Below are positions 47,168 through 58,228 of a DNA stretch of 64,000 nucleotides, in pieces. The stretch comes from Clusia tigrina (Eukaryota; Arthropoda; Insecta; Diptera; Clusiidae), in NCBI GenBank assembly GCA_920105625.2, contig OV050031.1, positions 45,816,925-45,880,924 on the forward strand, read 5' to 3'. The notes beneath the pieces were generated by a model that ran no database searches, was not told where the DNA came from, and was given only the letters and a program-made list of their open reading frames with translations. The position numbers and the translations under genes are program-made. Position 1 is the first letter of the stretch; each line of letters opens with the position of its first letter.

Positions 47168-48531
47168 ACCACCATACCCGTTGCTGAATATGTACCGAAA
47201 CCATGTGAGTGAAATAAATCTTTCCGAATCGTTGAAATTTGGCTGCCGCTATATATTAATGCTTCCATTTCTATCCCGTTAATATTAACAGCTTTGTAAG
47301 AATTTTTGCATTCCATCACATTAATGCCGCCACTTGTCTTGGCGCCATGTCTCTCGCGTTTGCACGCAATTGATTTATGGCCGAACTCATTGCATTTGAA
47401 GCATTTAGGTCCTCGATTCTTGTCTGGACAATTGTCTAAAAAATGTGATTTGTCGCCACAGTTGTAGCAACCTCGTTGCTTGCCGAAATTTTGTCTATCT
47501 CTTTCACCTCTTTCGATTCTACTTACTGCGTTATTAACTTCGCTCCTTTCGTGCGCTCTTCTTAGTTCGGTTTTGGACTGTATCTGCTCAAACGTTTTCA
47601 GTTTCTCTTTTAGTTCTGCGATAGACTTTGCTTCATAAAGGAACGTCTTGCTGTGTGGAGATCCCGCTATACCATCAATGATATAAATGATAATTGCACA
47701 CACTTCAAGATTTGCCTGTGCTGCTATATCCAGCATCGTATAGACATATTGTCTGTATGTCTCATTCGGCTTCTTTTTCCGATCACACAGCATTCGATGT
47801 ACAGTGGCACTATTTACCGCTGATTTAAACTCTTGTTTTAGGTCCGCTGCGAGCGCCGTATACGATTTTGCTTTGGATTCGTGTTCCATATACAGCTTGG
47901 CTGTACCTTTAAGTAATCGCTTCGAATACATCAGCTTTTGTGGCTCCGACCATTGTAGCAAATCGGCTGTTTGTTGAAATTCATCTATCCATTCGTTTAT
48001 GCTGCATCCATCGTCGCCAGAAAATTCTTGTAGCGATTCATCAATATCGCGAAACCTAAACTCTGGCCGATTTCGTTTCATCGTTTGCTCCAACATTTGA
48101 TTGTCCAATTCGTTCGAGGGTGCCATTTGGGGTGCAGTAGTACTAGGTGTTATTTGCAGACGCAGACGCTCTAATTCCTCGTTCACTCGCTGTTCAAATA
48201 TTCTGTCAGTTTCCTCTTTCATTCTCCTCTGCGCTTCTTGCATCACTTTTTCCTCTTCTTCTCGCATCATTCTTTGTTCTGCTTCTTTTTGAATATCCTC
48301 GTCTTCTTCTCTCTTTCGCCGTTCTGCTTCTTGTTTGATTTTCTCGTCTTCTTCTCTCTTTCGTCGCCCTGCTTCTTGTTTAATTTCCTCGTCTTCTTCT
48401 TTACGTCTTCCTGTTTCTTCCCCCTGCATCCTTTCCTTTCTTTCTTTCTCATACATTTTCACTCGCCTGGCCAGACTGTATTGGCGGCATACTTCCTGTA
48501 AATCTTCCAACGATGCTGTGTTCCAATCCAT
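47152..48531 (-). CDS. Gypsy gag, copy A (459 aa), with protease start
   Basis: MDWNTASLEDLQEVC opens; residues about 30-125 form a highly charged coiled coil of 14-residue Glu/Arg/Lys repeats; capsid-like part follows (INEWIDEFQQTADLLQW, LYMEHESKAKSYTALAADLK); two CCHC zinc knuckles near residues 355-390 (CYNCGDKSHFLDNC, CFKCNEFGHKSIAC). The end carries the protease active site, here YSG instead of the DSG seen in copies B and C. Also has a four-residue insertion before AVNING (NSYK). Overlaps pol by 16 bases in the -1 frame. Confidence 0.85.
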   Translation of the reverse strand: MDWNTASLEDLQEVCRQYSLARRVKMYEKERKERMQGEETGRRKEEDEEIKQEAGRRKREEDEKIKQEAERRKREEDEDIQKEAEQRMMREEEEKVMQEAQRRMKEETDRIFEQRVNEELERLRLQITPSTTAPQMAPSNELDNQMLEQTMKRNRPEFRFRDIDESLQEFSGDDGCSINEWIDEFQQTADLLQWSEPQKLMYSKRLLKGTAKLYMEHESKAKSYTALAADLKQEFKSAVNSATVHRMLCDRKKKPNETYRQYVYTMLDIAAQANLEVCAIIIYIIDGIAGSPHSKTFLYEAKSIAELKEKLKTFEQIQSKTELRRAHERSEVNNAVSRIERGERDRQNFGKQRGCYNCGDKSHFLDNCPDKNRGPKCFKCNEFGHKSIACKRERHGAKTSGGINVMECKNSYKAVNINGIEMEALIYSGSQISTIRKDLFHSHGFGTYSATGMVVCVSV

Positions 48532-48599
48532 ATTTAATTACTTTATTGTTTATTCTTATGCACAAATCACTTTAATAATAGTTTAGACTTTTTAAATTA

Positions 48600-48612
48600 G
48601 GTTGAGCCCCCA
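48600..48612 (-). other. Gypsy primer binding site, tRNA-Pro type
   Basis: Minus strand TGGGGGCTCAACC, two bases after the LTR end; 11 of 13 bases complement the 3' end of tRNA-Pro with CCA. Repeated at 52808-52820 and 57016-57028. Confidence 0.65.
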
Positions 48613-48614
48613 AA

Positions 48615-48850
48615 TGTGGGATTCGATACCACGAAATAAAACACAGCAAGTAAGATTAAGATAAATATTTAATAATGCGATAATTTAACATGTTAATGCT
48701 CACACCAATAACACACGTCTGCCCGCTTGAACATCAACTAAACGACTGCACATGCTTATTGATTGTAGTGTGTTTGGTGCGGTTGTATCGCCGAATGGTG
48801 ATGCCAGTCGCTATCACTCGCATTACTACACTCGGCCATCCTTCATAACA
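48615..48850 (-). repeat. Gypsy LTR between copies A and B (236 bp)
   Basis: Minus-strand ends TGTTATGAAGG and ATCCCACA. Same length as the other two complete LTRs. It serves as 5' LTR for A and 3' LTR for B. Confidence 0.85.
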
Positions 48851-48885
48851 TCCGACCCGGATGTGTCTATCATCTGGAGTACGGC

Positions 48886-51387
48886 TTATATAATCCATGG
48901 CTTCATGTGATCTGCACTCGTAGATGTTTTTCTTGGTCCGTCGTGTTCGCCAACCTTCTTCATCTCATATCTATCATTGCCCTTATATGCAAAAATTTCA
49001 TATGGTCCATGGTACTTTGGTCGAAATTTCATTCCAACGCCAAATTGCGTATGAGCGATGCACACAAGATCGCCTACTTTATATTGCTTTGGCGCTTTCC
49101 GCTTCGCATCGAATGTTCTTTTGTTCTCATTTTGGACGGATGTGATTTGCTGCTTTTCTTTGCTTCGTAATTCTTCTCGGTCGCGATTGAATTCAGCTGC
49201 TACCTCAGCGTCAATAATTTCGGCAATGAGCATGTCATCTTTCGTCTTCATCGGTACACCAACCATCAGATCAAACGGTGAAGTATTTATTGATCGCTGA
49301 GTTGTTTTATTTAAGTACTGTTGAACTACGCTGACATACTGATACCATTTCTCCGGATCGTCTACGGACAATTTTGAAAGAACCGAAATTATGTTTCTGT
49401 GAGACACGTTCGACTTGCCCATTTCCTCTCGGAACCCCTGTTGTCCTTAATACTGAATCGATATTTTCGGATCTGCAATGTTCTTGAAATGCGTCTGCCG
49501 TGAATGCCGTTCCTCTATCTGAAATGATACGCCTCGGATTTCCGAAAATATTTGTCACTATTTTCAATTTACCAACTGTTTCCAATGCGGCAGTAGATTT
49601 AGTAGGAAAAATCCAAACAAACTTAGTGTCCAACGGCGCGTCTTCTTTTGGTATCGGATGAAGAAATCCTTCTTTTTTGCCAGCTTTTCTCTCAGTTAGT
49701 ATGCATGGTATACAATTCTGCACAACACTGTTTATCATTGTTTTCAGATTTGTGACGTAAAACTCCTTTTTGATCACGTCTTCCATCTTTTTATGCTTTA
49801 AATGTCCCTGCTCATGCGCTTTACTGACAATTCCGTGCTGCAATGCTGCGGGTATCACAATGACGACATTACCATTAAACTCATTACAGAGCAACCCGTT
49901 TTGCATAACATAATTGTAATAACTTCGTTCACGCAGCACATCGATAATGGCCCGTATGTTTTCGTCGTTTGCTTGAGCGGTTTTGATTCTGCTAAGCATG
50001 CTCGCTTCTTGTATTAAATGCATTCGACTCAATGCATCTACATGTTTCATCCTGTCGCCTGCACGATGTACCACCTCACAATCATATTCCTGCAGTGCTA
50101 GTGCCCAACGAGAAAATTTCGGCACATCTTTCTTTTTCATACTGCCCTGATTACCGCGAGCACTTCCAATTCATAGCTGTGATAATTTTGTTCGGCTTCT
50201 GTTGTTTTAATGCTGATATATCGAACTGGATGTAATTTCCCATCATCATAATCACGCTGCAGCAGTATTGCTCCAAATGCCCATTTGGATGCGTCTGTAT
50301 GTAATTCGGTTTCAGCACCGTGCCGAAAGATTGTCAATACTGGTCGTTCTGAAATACAATCTTTAAGTGTTTGCAATGCACGACGCTGTGTTTCACCGAA
50401 CTCGAATTTGGCATTTTTTCGCAACAAATCACTCAATGGTCGCGCTATCATTGCAAAATTCTGGAAAAATTTACGGAAGTATCCAGCTAGGCCGAGGAAT
50501 CGCTGTACTTGCTTCTCTGTTTTCGGCTCTGGAAACTGCCTGAGCATCAACGGCTTGAATATGGTGTTAATAAATCGCTGGAAGGCAGCCGGGCTAACGC
50601 ACAACTCAAATGGTACTTTAAGAAATTCGAATTGGCCAGCTGGTGTAACAAACGATGTATACTTTCGGCTGCCTTCATCGACCGACACATGGAAGAACCC
50701 ATTTGCCAAGTCAAGTGTACTGAACACTTTACTCTTCTGTAGCAAGTCGATTTGTTCTTCTATTATCGGCATAGGGTATTTGTCCTTCGCAACTTTCTTA
50801 TTGAGCAGCCGATAGTCAACACACAATCTCTTTGACCCGTCTTTTTTCTTTACCAGAACAATTGGACTGGCGTATTCAGAAACACTTGGATGAATAATTC
50901 CATCCGCTAACCATTCATTTGTTTGCTTTTCCACTTCAAATTTTTCACATTGTGGCACTCGTCGTACTCGTTGCGCCACTGGAATCTCGTCTGTCAACAC
51001 AATGTTCAAATTCACTGGCGCTTCTTTAATTGGTCGTGGTTTATATTCGTCTATCAGTTGCTTTACTTCTGCTTGAATTGAATTGCATCGTATGTGTGTA
51101 ATGTCTGGCTGCATATTTTCTTCGTCTGAAATAAACACACATTTCACTTGTTGAATCATTTCTACAGTCGTTACATCGGTGGTAGATTTTATTGCGTCTG
51201 TCATCCATACTCCGTCGCCAGAGAAACAAACAGTTGCTTGCTTTGTTAAATTTGTGCCGATTATCACATCTACATTCATACTATCGTTTGGCATGATATG
51301 GCACTGACCGATCAACTCGCATTCGAATGCTCTCACTGTAACATTGAATACTCCGATTGCCTTTGTGTGTGTTAAACCGATACACAC
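48886..51387 (-). pseudogene. Gypsy pol, copy B
   Basis: Same structure as copy A with the same missing RT YxDD, RNase H and integrase first-Asp segments and the same frame changes (51387-50137, 50140-49307, 49422-48886). Small differences from A, such as KFSRWAL for KIFRWAL and RPIKEAPVN for RPIKEVPVN. Confidence 0.85.
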
Positions 51388-52739
51388 ACCACCATACCCG
51401 TTGCTGAATGTGTACCGAAACCATGTGAGTGAAATAAATCTTTCCGAATCGTTGAAATTTGGCTGCCGCTATCTATTAATGCTTCCATTTCTATCCCGTT
51501 AATATTAACAGCTTTGCATTCCATCACATTAATGCCGCCACTTGTCTTGGCGCCATGTCTCTCGCGTTTGCACGCAATTGATTTATGGCCGAACTCATTG
51601 CATTTGAAGCATTTAGGTCCTCGATTCTTGTCTGGACAATTGTCTAAAAAATGTGATTTGTCGCCACAGTTGTAGCAACCTCGTTGCTTGCCGAAATTTT
51701 GTCTATCTCTTTCACCTCTTTCGATTCTACTTACTGCGTTATTAACTTCGCTCCTTTCGTGCGCTCTTCTTAGTTCGGTTTTGGACTGTATCTGCTCAAA
51801 CGTTTTCAGTTTCTCTTTTAGTTCTGCGATAGACTTTGCTTCATAAAGGAACGTCTTGCTGTGTGGAGATCCCGCTATACCATCAATGATATAAATGATA
51901 ATTGCACACACTTCAAGATTTGCCTGTGCTGCTATATCCAGCATCGTATAGACATATTGTCTGTATGTCTCATTCGGCTTCTTTTTCCGATCACACAGCA
52001 TTCGATGTACAGTGGCACTATTTACCGCTGATTTAAACTCTTGTTTTAGGTCCGCTGCGAGCGCCGTATACGATTTTGCTTTGGATTCGTGTTCCATATA
52101 CAGCTTGGCTGTACCTTTAAGTAATCGCTTCGAATACATCAGCTTTTGTGGCTCCGACCATTGTAGCAAATCGGCTGTTTGTTGAAATTCATCTATCCAT
52201 TCGTTTATGCTGCATCCATCGTCGCCAGAAAATTCTTGTAGCGATTCATCAATATCGCGAAACCTAAACTCTGGCCGATTTCGTTGCATCGTTTGCTCCA
52301 ACATTTGATTGTCCAATTCGTTCGAGGGTGCCATTTGGGGTGCAGTAGTACTAGGTGTTATTTGCAGACGCAGACGCTCTAATTCCTCGTTCACTCGCTG
52401 TTCAAATATTCTGTCAGTTTCCTCTTTCATTCTCCTCTGCGCTTCTTGCATCACTTTTTCCTCTTCTTCTCGCATCATTCTTTGTTCTGCTTCTTTTTGA
52501 ATATCCTCGTCTTCTTCTCTCTTTCGCCGTTCTGCTTCTTGTTTGATTTTCTCGTCTTTTTCTCTCTTTCGTCGCCCTGCTTCTTGTTTAATTTCCTCGT
52601 CTTCTTCTTTACGTCTTCCTGTTTCTTCCCCCTGCATCCTTTCCTTTCTTTCTTTCTCATACATTTTCACTCGCCTGGCCAGACTGTATTGGCGGCATAC
52701 TTCCTGTAAATCTTCCAACGATGCTGTGTTCCAATCCAT
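51372..52739 (-). CDS. Gypsy gag, copy B (455 aa), with protease start
   Basis: Coiled coil, capsid-like part and two CCHC knuckles as in copy A. The protease loop keeps the catalytic Asp (LIDSGSQIST). Lacks the four-residue NSYK insertion. KREKDEK replaces KREEDEK in the coiled coil. Confidence 0.85.
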   Translation of the reverse strand: MDWNTASLEDLQEVCRQYSLARRVKMYEKERKERMQGEETGRRKEEDEEIKQEAGRRKREKDEKIKQEAERRKREEDEDIQKEAEQRMMREEEEKVMQEAQRRMKEETDRIFEQRVNEELERLRLQITPSTTAPQMAPSNELDNQMLEQTMQRNRPEFRFRDIDESLQEFSGDDGCSINEWIDEFQQTADLLQWSEPQKLMYSKRLLKGTAKLYMEHESKAKSYTALAADLKQEFKSAVNSATVHRMLCDRKKKPNETYRQYVYTMLDIAAQANLEVCAIIIYIIDGIAGSPHSKTFLYEAKSIAELKEKLKTFEQIQSKTELRRAHERSEVNNAVSRIERGERDRQNFGKQRGCYNCGDKSHFLDNCPDKNRGPKCFKCNEFGHKSIACKRERHGAKTSGGINVMECKAVNINGIEMEALIDSGSQISTIRKDLFHSHGFGTHSATGMVVCVSV

Positions 52740-52822
52740 ATTTAATTACTTTATTGTTTATTCTTATGCACAAATCACTTTAATAATAGTTTAGACTTTT
52801 TAAATTAGGTTGAGCCCCCAAA

Positions 52823-53058
52823 TGTGGGATTTGATACCACGAAATAAAACACAGCAAGTAAGATTAAGATAAATATTTAATAATGCGATAATTTAACATG
52901 TTAATGCTCACACCAATAACACACGTCTGCCCGCTTGAACATCAACTAAACGACTGCACATGCTTATTGATTGTAGTGTGTTTGGTGCGGTTGTATCGCC
53001 GAATGGTGATGCCAGTCGCTATCACTCGCATTACTACACTCGGCCATCCTTCATAACA
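52823..53058 (-). repeat. Gypsy LTR between copies B and C (236 bp)
   Basis: As at 48615-48850, with one substitution near the left end (GGGATTTGATACC for GGGATTCGATACC). Confidence 0.85.
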
Positions 53059-53093
53059 TCCGACCCGGATGTGTCTATCATCTGGAGTACGGC

Positions 53094-55595
53094 TTATATA
53101 ATCCATGGCTTCATGTGATCTGCACTCGTAGATGTTTTTCTTGGTCCGTCGTGTTCGCCAACCTTCTTCATCTCATATCTATCATTGCCCTTATATGCAA
53201 TAATTTCATATGGTCCATGGTACTTTGGTCGAAATTTCATTCCAACGCCAAATTGCGTATGAGCGATGCACACAAGATCGCCTACTTTATATTGCTTTGG
53301 CGCTTTCCGCTTCGCATCGAATGTTCTTTTGTTCTCATTTTGGACGGATGTGATTTGCTGCTTTTCTTTGCTTCGTAATTCTTCTCGGTCGCGATTGAAT
53401 TCAGCTGCTACCTCAGCGTCAATAATTTCGGCAATGAGCATGTCATCTTTCGTCTTCATCGGTACACCAACCATCAGATCAAACGGTGAAGTATTTATTG
53501 ATCGCTGAGTTGTTTTATTTAAGTACTGTTGAACTACGCTGACATACTGATACCATTTCTCCGGATCGTCTACGGACAATTTTGAAAGAACCGAAATTAT
53601 GTTTCTGTGAGACACGTTCGACTTGCCCATTTCCTCTCGGAACCCCTGTTGTCCTTAATACTGAATCGATATTTTCGGATCTGCAATGTTCTTGAAATGC
53701 GTCTGCCGTGAATGCCGTTCCTCTATCTGAAATGATACGCCTCGGATTTCCGAAAATATTTGTCACTATTTTCAATTTACCAACTGTTTCCAATGCGGCA
53801 GTAGATTTAGTAGGAAAAATCCAAACAAACTTAGTGTCCAACGGCGCGTCTTCTTTTGGTATCGGATGAAGAAATCCTTCTTTTTTGCCAGCTTTTCTCT
53901 CAGTTAGTATGCATGGTATACAATTCTGCACAACACTGTTTATCATTGTTTTCAGATTTGTGACGTAAAACTCCTTTTTGATCACGTCTTCCATCTTTTT
54001 ATGCTTTAAATGTCCCTGCTCATGCGCTTTACTGACAATTCCGTGCTGCAATGCTGCGGGTATCACAATGACGACATTACCATTAAACTCATTACAGAGC
54101 AACCCGTTTTGCATAACATAATTGTAATAACTTCGTTCACGCAGCACATCGATAATGGCCCGTATGTTTTCGTCGTTTGCTTGAGCGGTTTTGATTCTGC
54201 TAAGCATGCTCGCTTCTTGTATTAAATGCATTCGACTCAATGCATCTACATGTTTCATCCTGTCGCCTGCACGATGTACCACCTCACAATCATATTCCTG
54301 CAGTGCTAGTGCCCAACGAGAAAATTTCGGCACATCTTTCTTTTTCATACTGCCCTGATTACCGCGAGCACTTCCAATTCATATCTGTGATAATTTTGTT
54401 CGGCTTCTGTTGTTTTAATGCTGATATATCGAACTGGATGTAATTTCCCATCATCATAATCACGCTGCAGCAGTATTGCTCTAAATGCCCATTTGGATGC
54501 GTCTGTATGTAATTCGGTTTCAGCACCGTGCCGAAAGATTGTCAATACTGGTCGTTCTGAAATACAATCTTTAAGTGTTTGCAATGCACGACGCTGTGTT
54601 TCACCGAACTCGAATTTGGCATTTTTTCGCAACAAATCACTCAATGGTCGCGCTATCATTGCAAAATTCTGGAAAAATTTACGGAAGTATCCAGCTAGGC
54701 CGAGGAATCGCTGTACTTGCTTCTCTGTTTTCGGCTCTGGAAACTGCCTGAGCATCAACGGCTTGAATATGGTGTTAATAAATCGCTGGAAGGCAGCCGG
54801 GCTAACGCACAACTCAAATGGTACTTTAAGAAATTCGAATTGGCCAGCTGGTGTAACAAACGATGTATACTTTCGGCTGCCTTCATCGACCGACACATGG
54901 AAGAACCCATTTGCCAAGTCAAGTGTACTGAACACTTTACTCTTCTGTAGCAAGTCGATTTGTTCTTCAATTATCGGCATAGGGTATTTGTCCTTCGCAA
55001 CTTTCTTATTGAGCAGCCGATAGTCAACACACAATCTCTTTGACCCGTCTTTTTTCTTTACCAGAACAATTGGACTGGCGTATTCAGAAACACTTGGATG
55101 AATAATTCCATCCGCTAACCATTCATTTGTTTGCTTTTCCACTTCAAATTTTTCACATTGTGGCACTCGTCGTACTCGTTGCGCCACTGGAATCTCGTCT
55201 GTCAACACAATGTTCAAATTCACTGGCGCTTCTTTAATTGGTCGTGGTTTATATTCGTCTATCAGTTGCTTTACTTCTGCTTGAATTGAATTGCATCGTA
55301 TGTGTGTAATGTCTGGCTGCATATTTTCTTCGTCTGAAATAAACACACATTTCACTTGTTGAATCATTTCTACAGTCGTTACATCGGTGGTAGATTTTAT
55401 TGCGTCTGTCATCCATACTCCGTCGCCAGAGAAACAAACAGTTGCTTGCTTTGTTAAATTTGTGCCGATTATCACATCTACATTCATACTATCGTTTGGC
55501 ATGATATGGCACTGACCGATCAACTCGCATTCGAATGCTCTCACTGTAACATTGAATACTCCGATTGCCTTTGTGTGTGTTAAACCGATACACAC
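53094..55595 (-). pseudogene. Gypsy pol, copy C
   Basis: Frames 55595-54345, 54348-53515 and 53630-53094, broken and shortened at the same places as A and B. Private changes: WAFRAIL for WAFGAIL in RNase H and YHRYELEV for YHSYELEV. Confidence 0.85.
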
Positions 55596-56947
55596 ACCAC
55601 CATACCCGTTGCTGAATGTGTACCGAAACCATGTGAGTGAAATAAATCTTTCCGAATCGTTGAAATTTGGCTGCCGCTATCTATTAATGCTTCCATTTCT
55701 ATCCCGTTAATATTAACAGCTTTGCATTCCATCACATTAATGCCGCCACTTGTCTTGGCGCCATGTCTCTCGCGTTTGCACGCAATTGATTTATGGCCGA
55801 ACTCATTGCATTTGAAGCATTTAGGTCCTCGATTCTTGTCTGGACAATTGTCTAAAAAATGTGATTTGTCGCCACAGTTGTAGCAACCTCGTTGCTTGCC
55901 GAAATTTTGTCTATCTCTTTCACCTCTTTCGATTCTACTTACTGCGTTATTAACTTCGCTCCTTTCGTGCGCTCTTCTTAGTTCGGTTTTGGACTGTATC
56001 TGCTCAAACGTTTTCAGTTTCTCTTTTAGTTCTGCGATAGACTTTGCTTCATAAAGGAACGTCTTGCTGTGTGGAGATCCCGCTATACCATCAATGATAT
56101 AAATGATAATTGCACACACTTCAAGATTTGCCTGTGCTGCTATATCCAGCATCGTATAGACATATTGTCTGTATGTCTCATTCGGCTTCTTTTTCCGATC
56201 ACACAGCATTCGATGTACAGTGGCACTATTTACCGCTGATTTAAACTCTTGTTTTAGGTCCGCTGCGAGCGCCGTATACGATTTTGCTTTGGATTCGTGT
56301 TCCATATACAGCTTGGCTGTACCTTTAAGTAATCGCTTCGAATACATCAGCTTTTGTGGCTCCGACCATTGTAGCAAATCGGCTGTTTGTTGAAATTCAT
56401 CTATCCATTCGTTTATGCTGCATCCATCGTCGCCAGAAAATTCTTGTAGCGATTCATCAATATCGCGAAACCTAAACTCTGGCCGATTTCGTTGCATCGT
56501 TTGCTCCAACATTTGATTGTCCAATTCGTTCGAGGGTGCCATTTGGGGTGCAGTAGTACTAGGTGTTATTTGCAGACGCAGACGCTCTAATTCCTCGTTC
56601 ACTCGCTGTTCAAATATTCTGTCAGTTTCCTCTTTCATTCTCCTCTGCGCTTCTTGCATCACTTTTTCCTCTTCTTCTCGCATCATTCTTTGTTCTGCTT
56701 CTTTTTGAATATCCTCGTCTTCTTCTCTCTTTCGCCGTTCTGCTTCTTGTTTGATTTTCTCGTCTTCTTCTCTCTTTCGTCGCCCTGCTTCTTGTTTAAT
56801 TTCCTCGTCTTCTTCTTTACGTCTTCCTGTTTCTTCCCCCTGCATCCTTTCCTTTCTTTCTTTCTCATACATTTTCACTCGCCTGGCCAGACTGTATTGG
56901 CGGCATACTTCCTGTAAATCTTCCAACGATGCTGTGTTCCAATCCAT
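55580..56947 (-). CDS. Gypsy gag, copy C (455 aa), with protease start
   Basis: Same domain order as copy B, with KREEDEK in the coiled coil and DSG at the protease loop. Two intact CCHC knuckles. Open throughout, so a gag protein could be made. Confidence 0.85.
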   Translation of the reverse strand: MDWNTASLEDLQEVCRQYSLARRVKMYEKERKERMQGEETGRRKEEDEEIKQEAGRRKREEDEKIKQEAERRKREEDEDIQKEAEQRMMREEEEKVMQEAQRRMKEETDRIFEQRVNEELERLRLQITPSTTAPQMAPSNELDNQMLEQTMQRNRPEFRFRDIDESLQEFSGDDGCSINEWIDEFQQTADLLQWSEPQKLMYSKRLLKGTAKLYMEHESKAKSYTALAADLKQEFKSAVNSATVHRMLCDRKKKPNETYRQYVYTMLDIAAQANLEVCAIIIYIIDGIAGSPHSKTFLYEAKSIAELKEKLKTFEQIQSKTELRRAHERSEVNNAVSRIERGERDRQNFGKQRGCYNCGDKSHFLDNCPDKNRGPKCFKCNEFGHKSIACKRERHGAKTSGGINVMECKAVNINGIEMEALIDSGSQISTIRKDLFHSHGFGTHSATGMVVCVSV

Positions 56948-57030
56948 ATTTAATTACTTTATTGTTTATTCTTATGCACAAATCACTTTAATAATAGTTT
57001 AGACTTTTTAAATTAGGTTGAGCCCCCAAA

Positions 57031-57266
57031 TGTGGGATTTGATACCACGAAATAAAACACAGCAAGTAAGATTAAGATAAATATTTAATAATGCGATAAT
57101 TTAACATGTTAATGCTCACACCAATTACACACGTCTGCCCGCTTGAACATCAACTAAACGACTACGCATGCTTATTGATTGTAGTGTGTTTGGTGCGGTT
57201 GTATCGCCGAATGGTAATGCCAGTCGCTATCACTCGCATTACTACACTCGGCCATCCTTCATAACA
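57031..57266 (-). repeat. Gypsy LTR between copies C and D (236 bp)
   Basis: Same ends and length; a few more substitutions (ACCAATTACACA for ACCAATAACACA, ACTACGCATG for ACTGCACATG), making it the most distinct complete LTR. Confidence 0.85.
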
Positions 57267-57301
57267 TCCGACCCGGATGTGTCTATCATCTGGAGTACGG
57301 C

Positions 57302-58212
57302 TTATATAATCCATGGCTTCATGTGATCTGCACTCGTAGATGTTTTTCTTGGTCCGTCGTGTTCGCCAACCTTCTTCATCTCATATCTATCATTGCCCTT
57401 ATATGCAAAAATTTCATATGGTCCATGGTACTTTGGTCGAAATTTCATTCCAACGCCAAATTGCGTATGAGCGATGCACACAAGATCGCCTACTTTATAT
57501 TGCTTTGGCGCTTTCCGCTTCGCATCGAATGTTCTTTTGTTCTCATTTTGGACGGATGTGATTTGCTGCTTTTCTTTGCTTCGTAATTCTTCTCGGTCGC
57601 GATTGAATTCAGCTGCTACCTCAGCGTCAATAATTTCGGCAATGAGCATGTCATCTTTCGTCTTCATCGGTACACCAACCATCAAATCAAACGGTGAAGT
57701 ATTTATTGATCGCTGAGTTGTTTTATTTAAGTACTGTTGAACTACGCTGACATACTGATACCATTTCTCCGGATCGTCTACGGACAATTTTGAAAGAACC
57801 GAAATTATGGTTCTGTGAGACACGTTCGACTTGCCCATTTCCTCTCGGAACCCCTGTTGTCCTTAATACTGAATCGATATTTTCGGATCTGCAATGTTCT
57901 TGAAATGCGTCTGCCGTGAATGCCGTTCCTCTATCTGAAATGATACGCCTCGGATTTCCGAAAATATTTGTCACTATTTTCAATTTACCAACTGTTTCCA
58001 ATGCGGCAGTAGATTTAGTAGGAAAAATCCAAACAAACTTAGTGTCCAACGGCGCGTCTTCTTTTGGTATCGGATGAAGAAATCCTTCTTTTTTGCCAGC
58101 TTTTCTCTCAGTTAGTATGCATGGTATACAATTCTGCACAACACTGTTTATCATTGTTTTCAGATTTGTGACGTAAAACTCCTTTTTGATCACGTCTTCC
58201 ATCTTTTTATGC
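57302..58212 (-). pseudogene. Gypsy pol, copy D, integrase part only
   Basis: Integrase from MEDVIKKEFYV (near 58202) to the C-terminus at 57302, with the same missing first-Asp segment and frame change. Variant VSHRTII for VSHRNII. At 58212 it is cut and joined through (AT)8 to segment X. Confidence 0.85.
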
Positions 58213-58228
58213 TATATATATATATATA
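58213..58228. repeat. (AT)8 junction
   Basis: 16 bases of TA join truncated gypsy integrase (left) to truncated segment X (right, starting CTATCCTTCACCC). Confidence 0.85.

Larger units (their letters stand above)
44423..58212 (-). mobile_element. Tandem array of a defective Ty3/gypsy retrotransposon
   Basis: Unit of 4208 bp (first unit 4220 because of a 12-bp insertion), LTR 236 bp. Order on the plus strand: truncated LTR, interior A, LTR, interior B, LTR, interior C, LTR, interior D (truncated at 58212). Neighbouring interiors share single LTRs. Each interior has a gag frame and a pol broken at the same three sites. Copies are almost identical, so amplification followed inactivation. Such head-to-tail sharing of LTRs arises from LTR recombination or one-LTR circles, or from assembly error. 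Confidence 0.9.

Noticed and set aside
48101..48586. Phe/Ser/Leu-rich plus-strand frames opposite gag (also in copies B and C)
   Set aside because: Antisense of the Glu/Lys/Arg coiled coil in gag.
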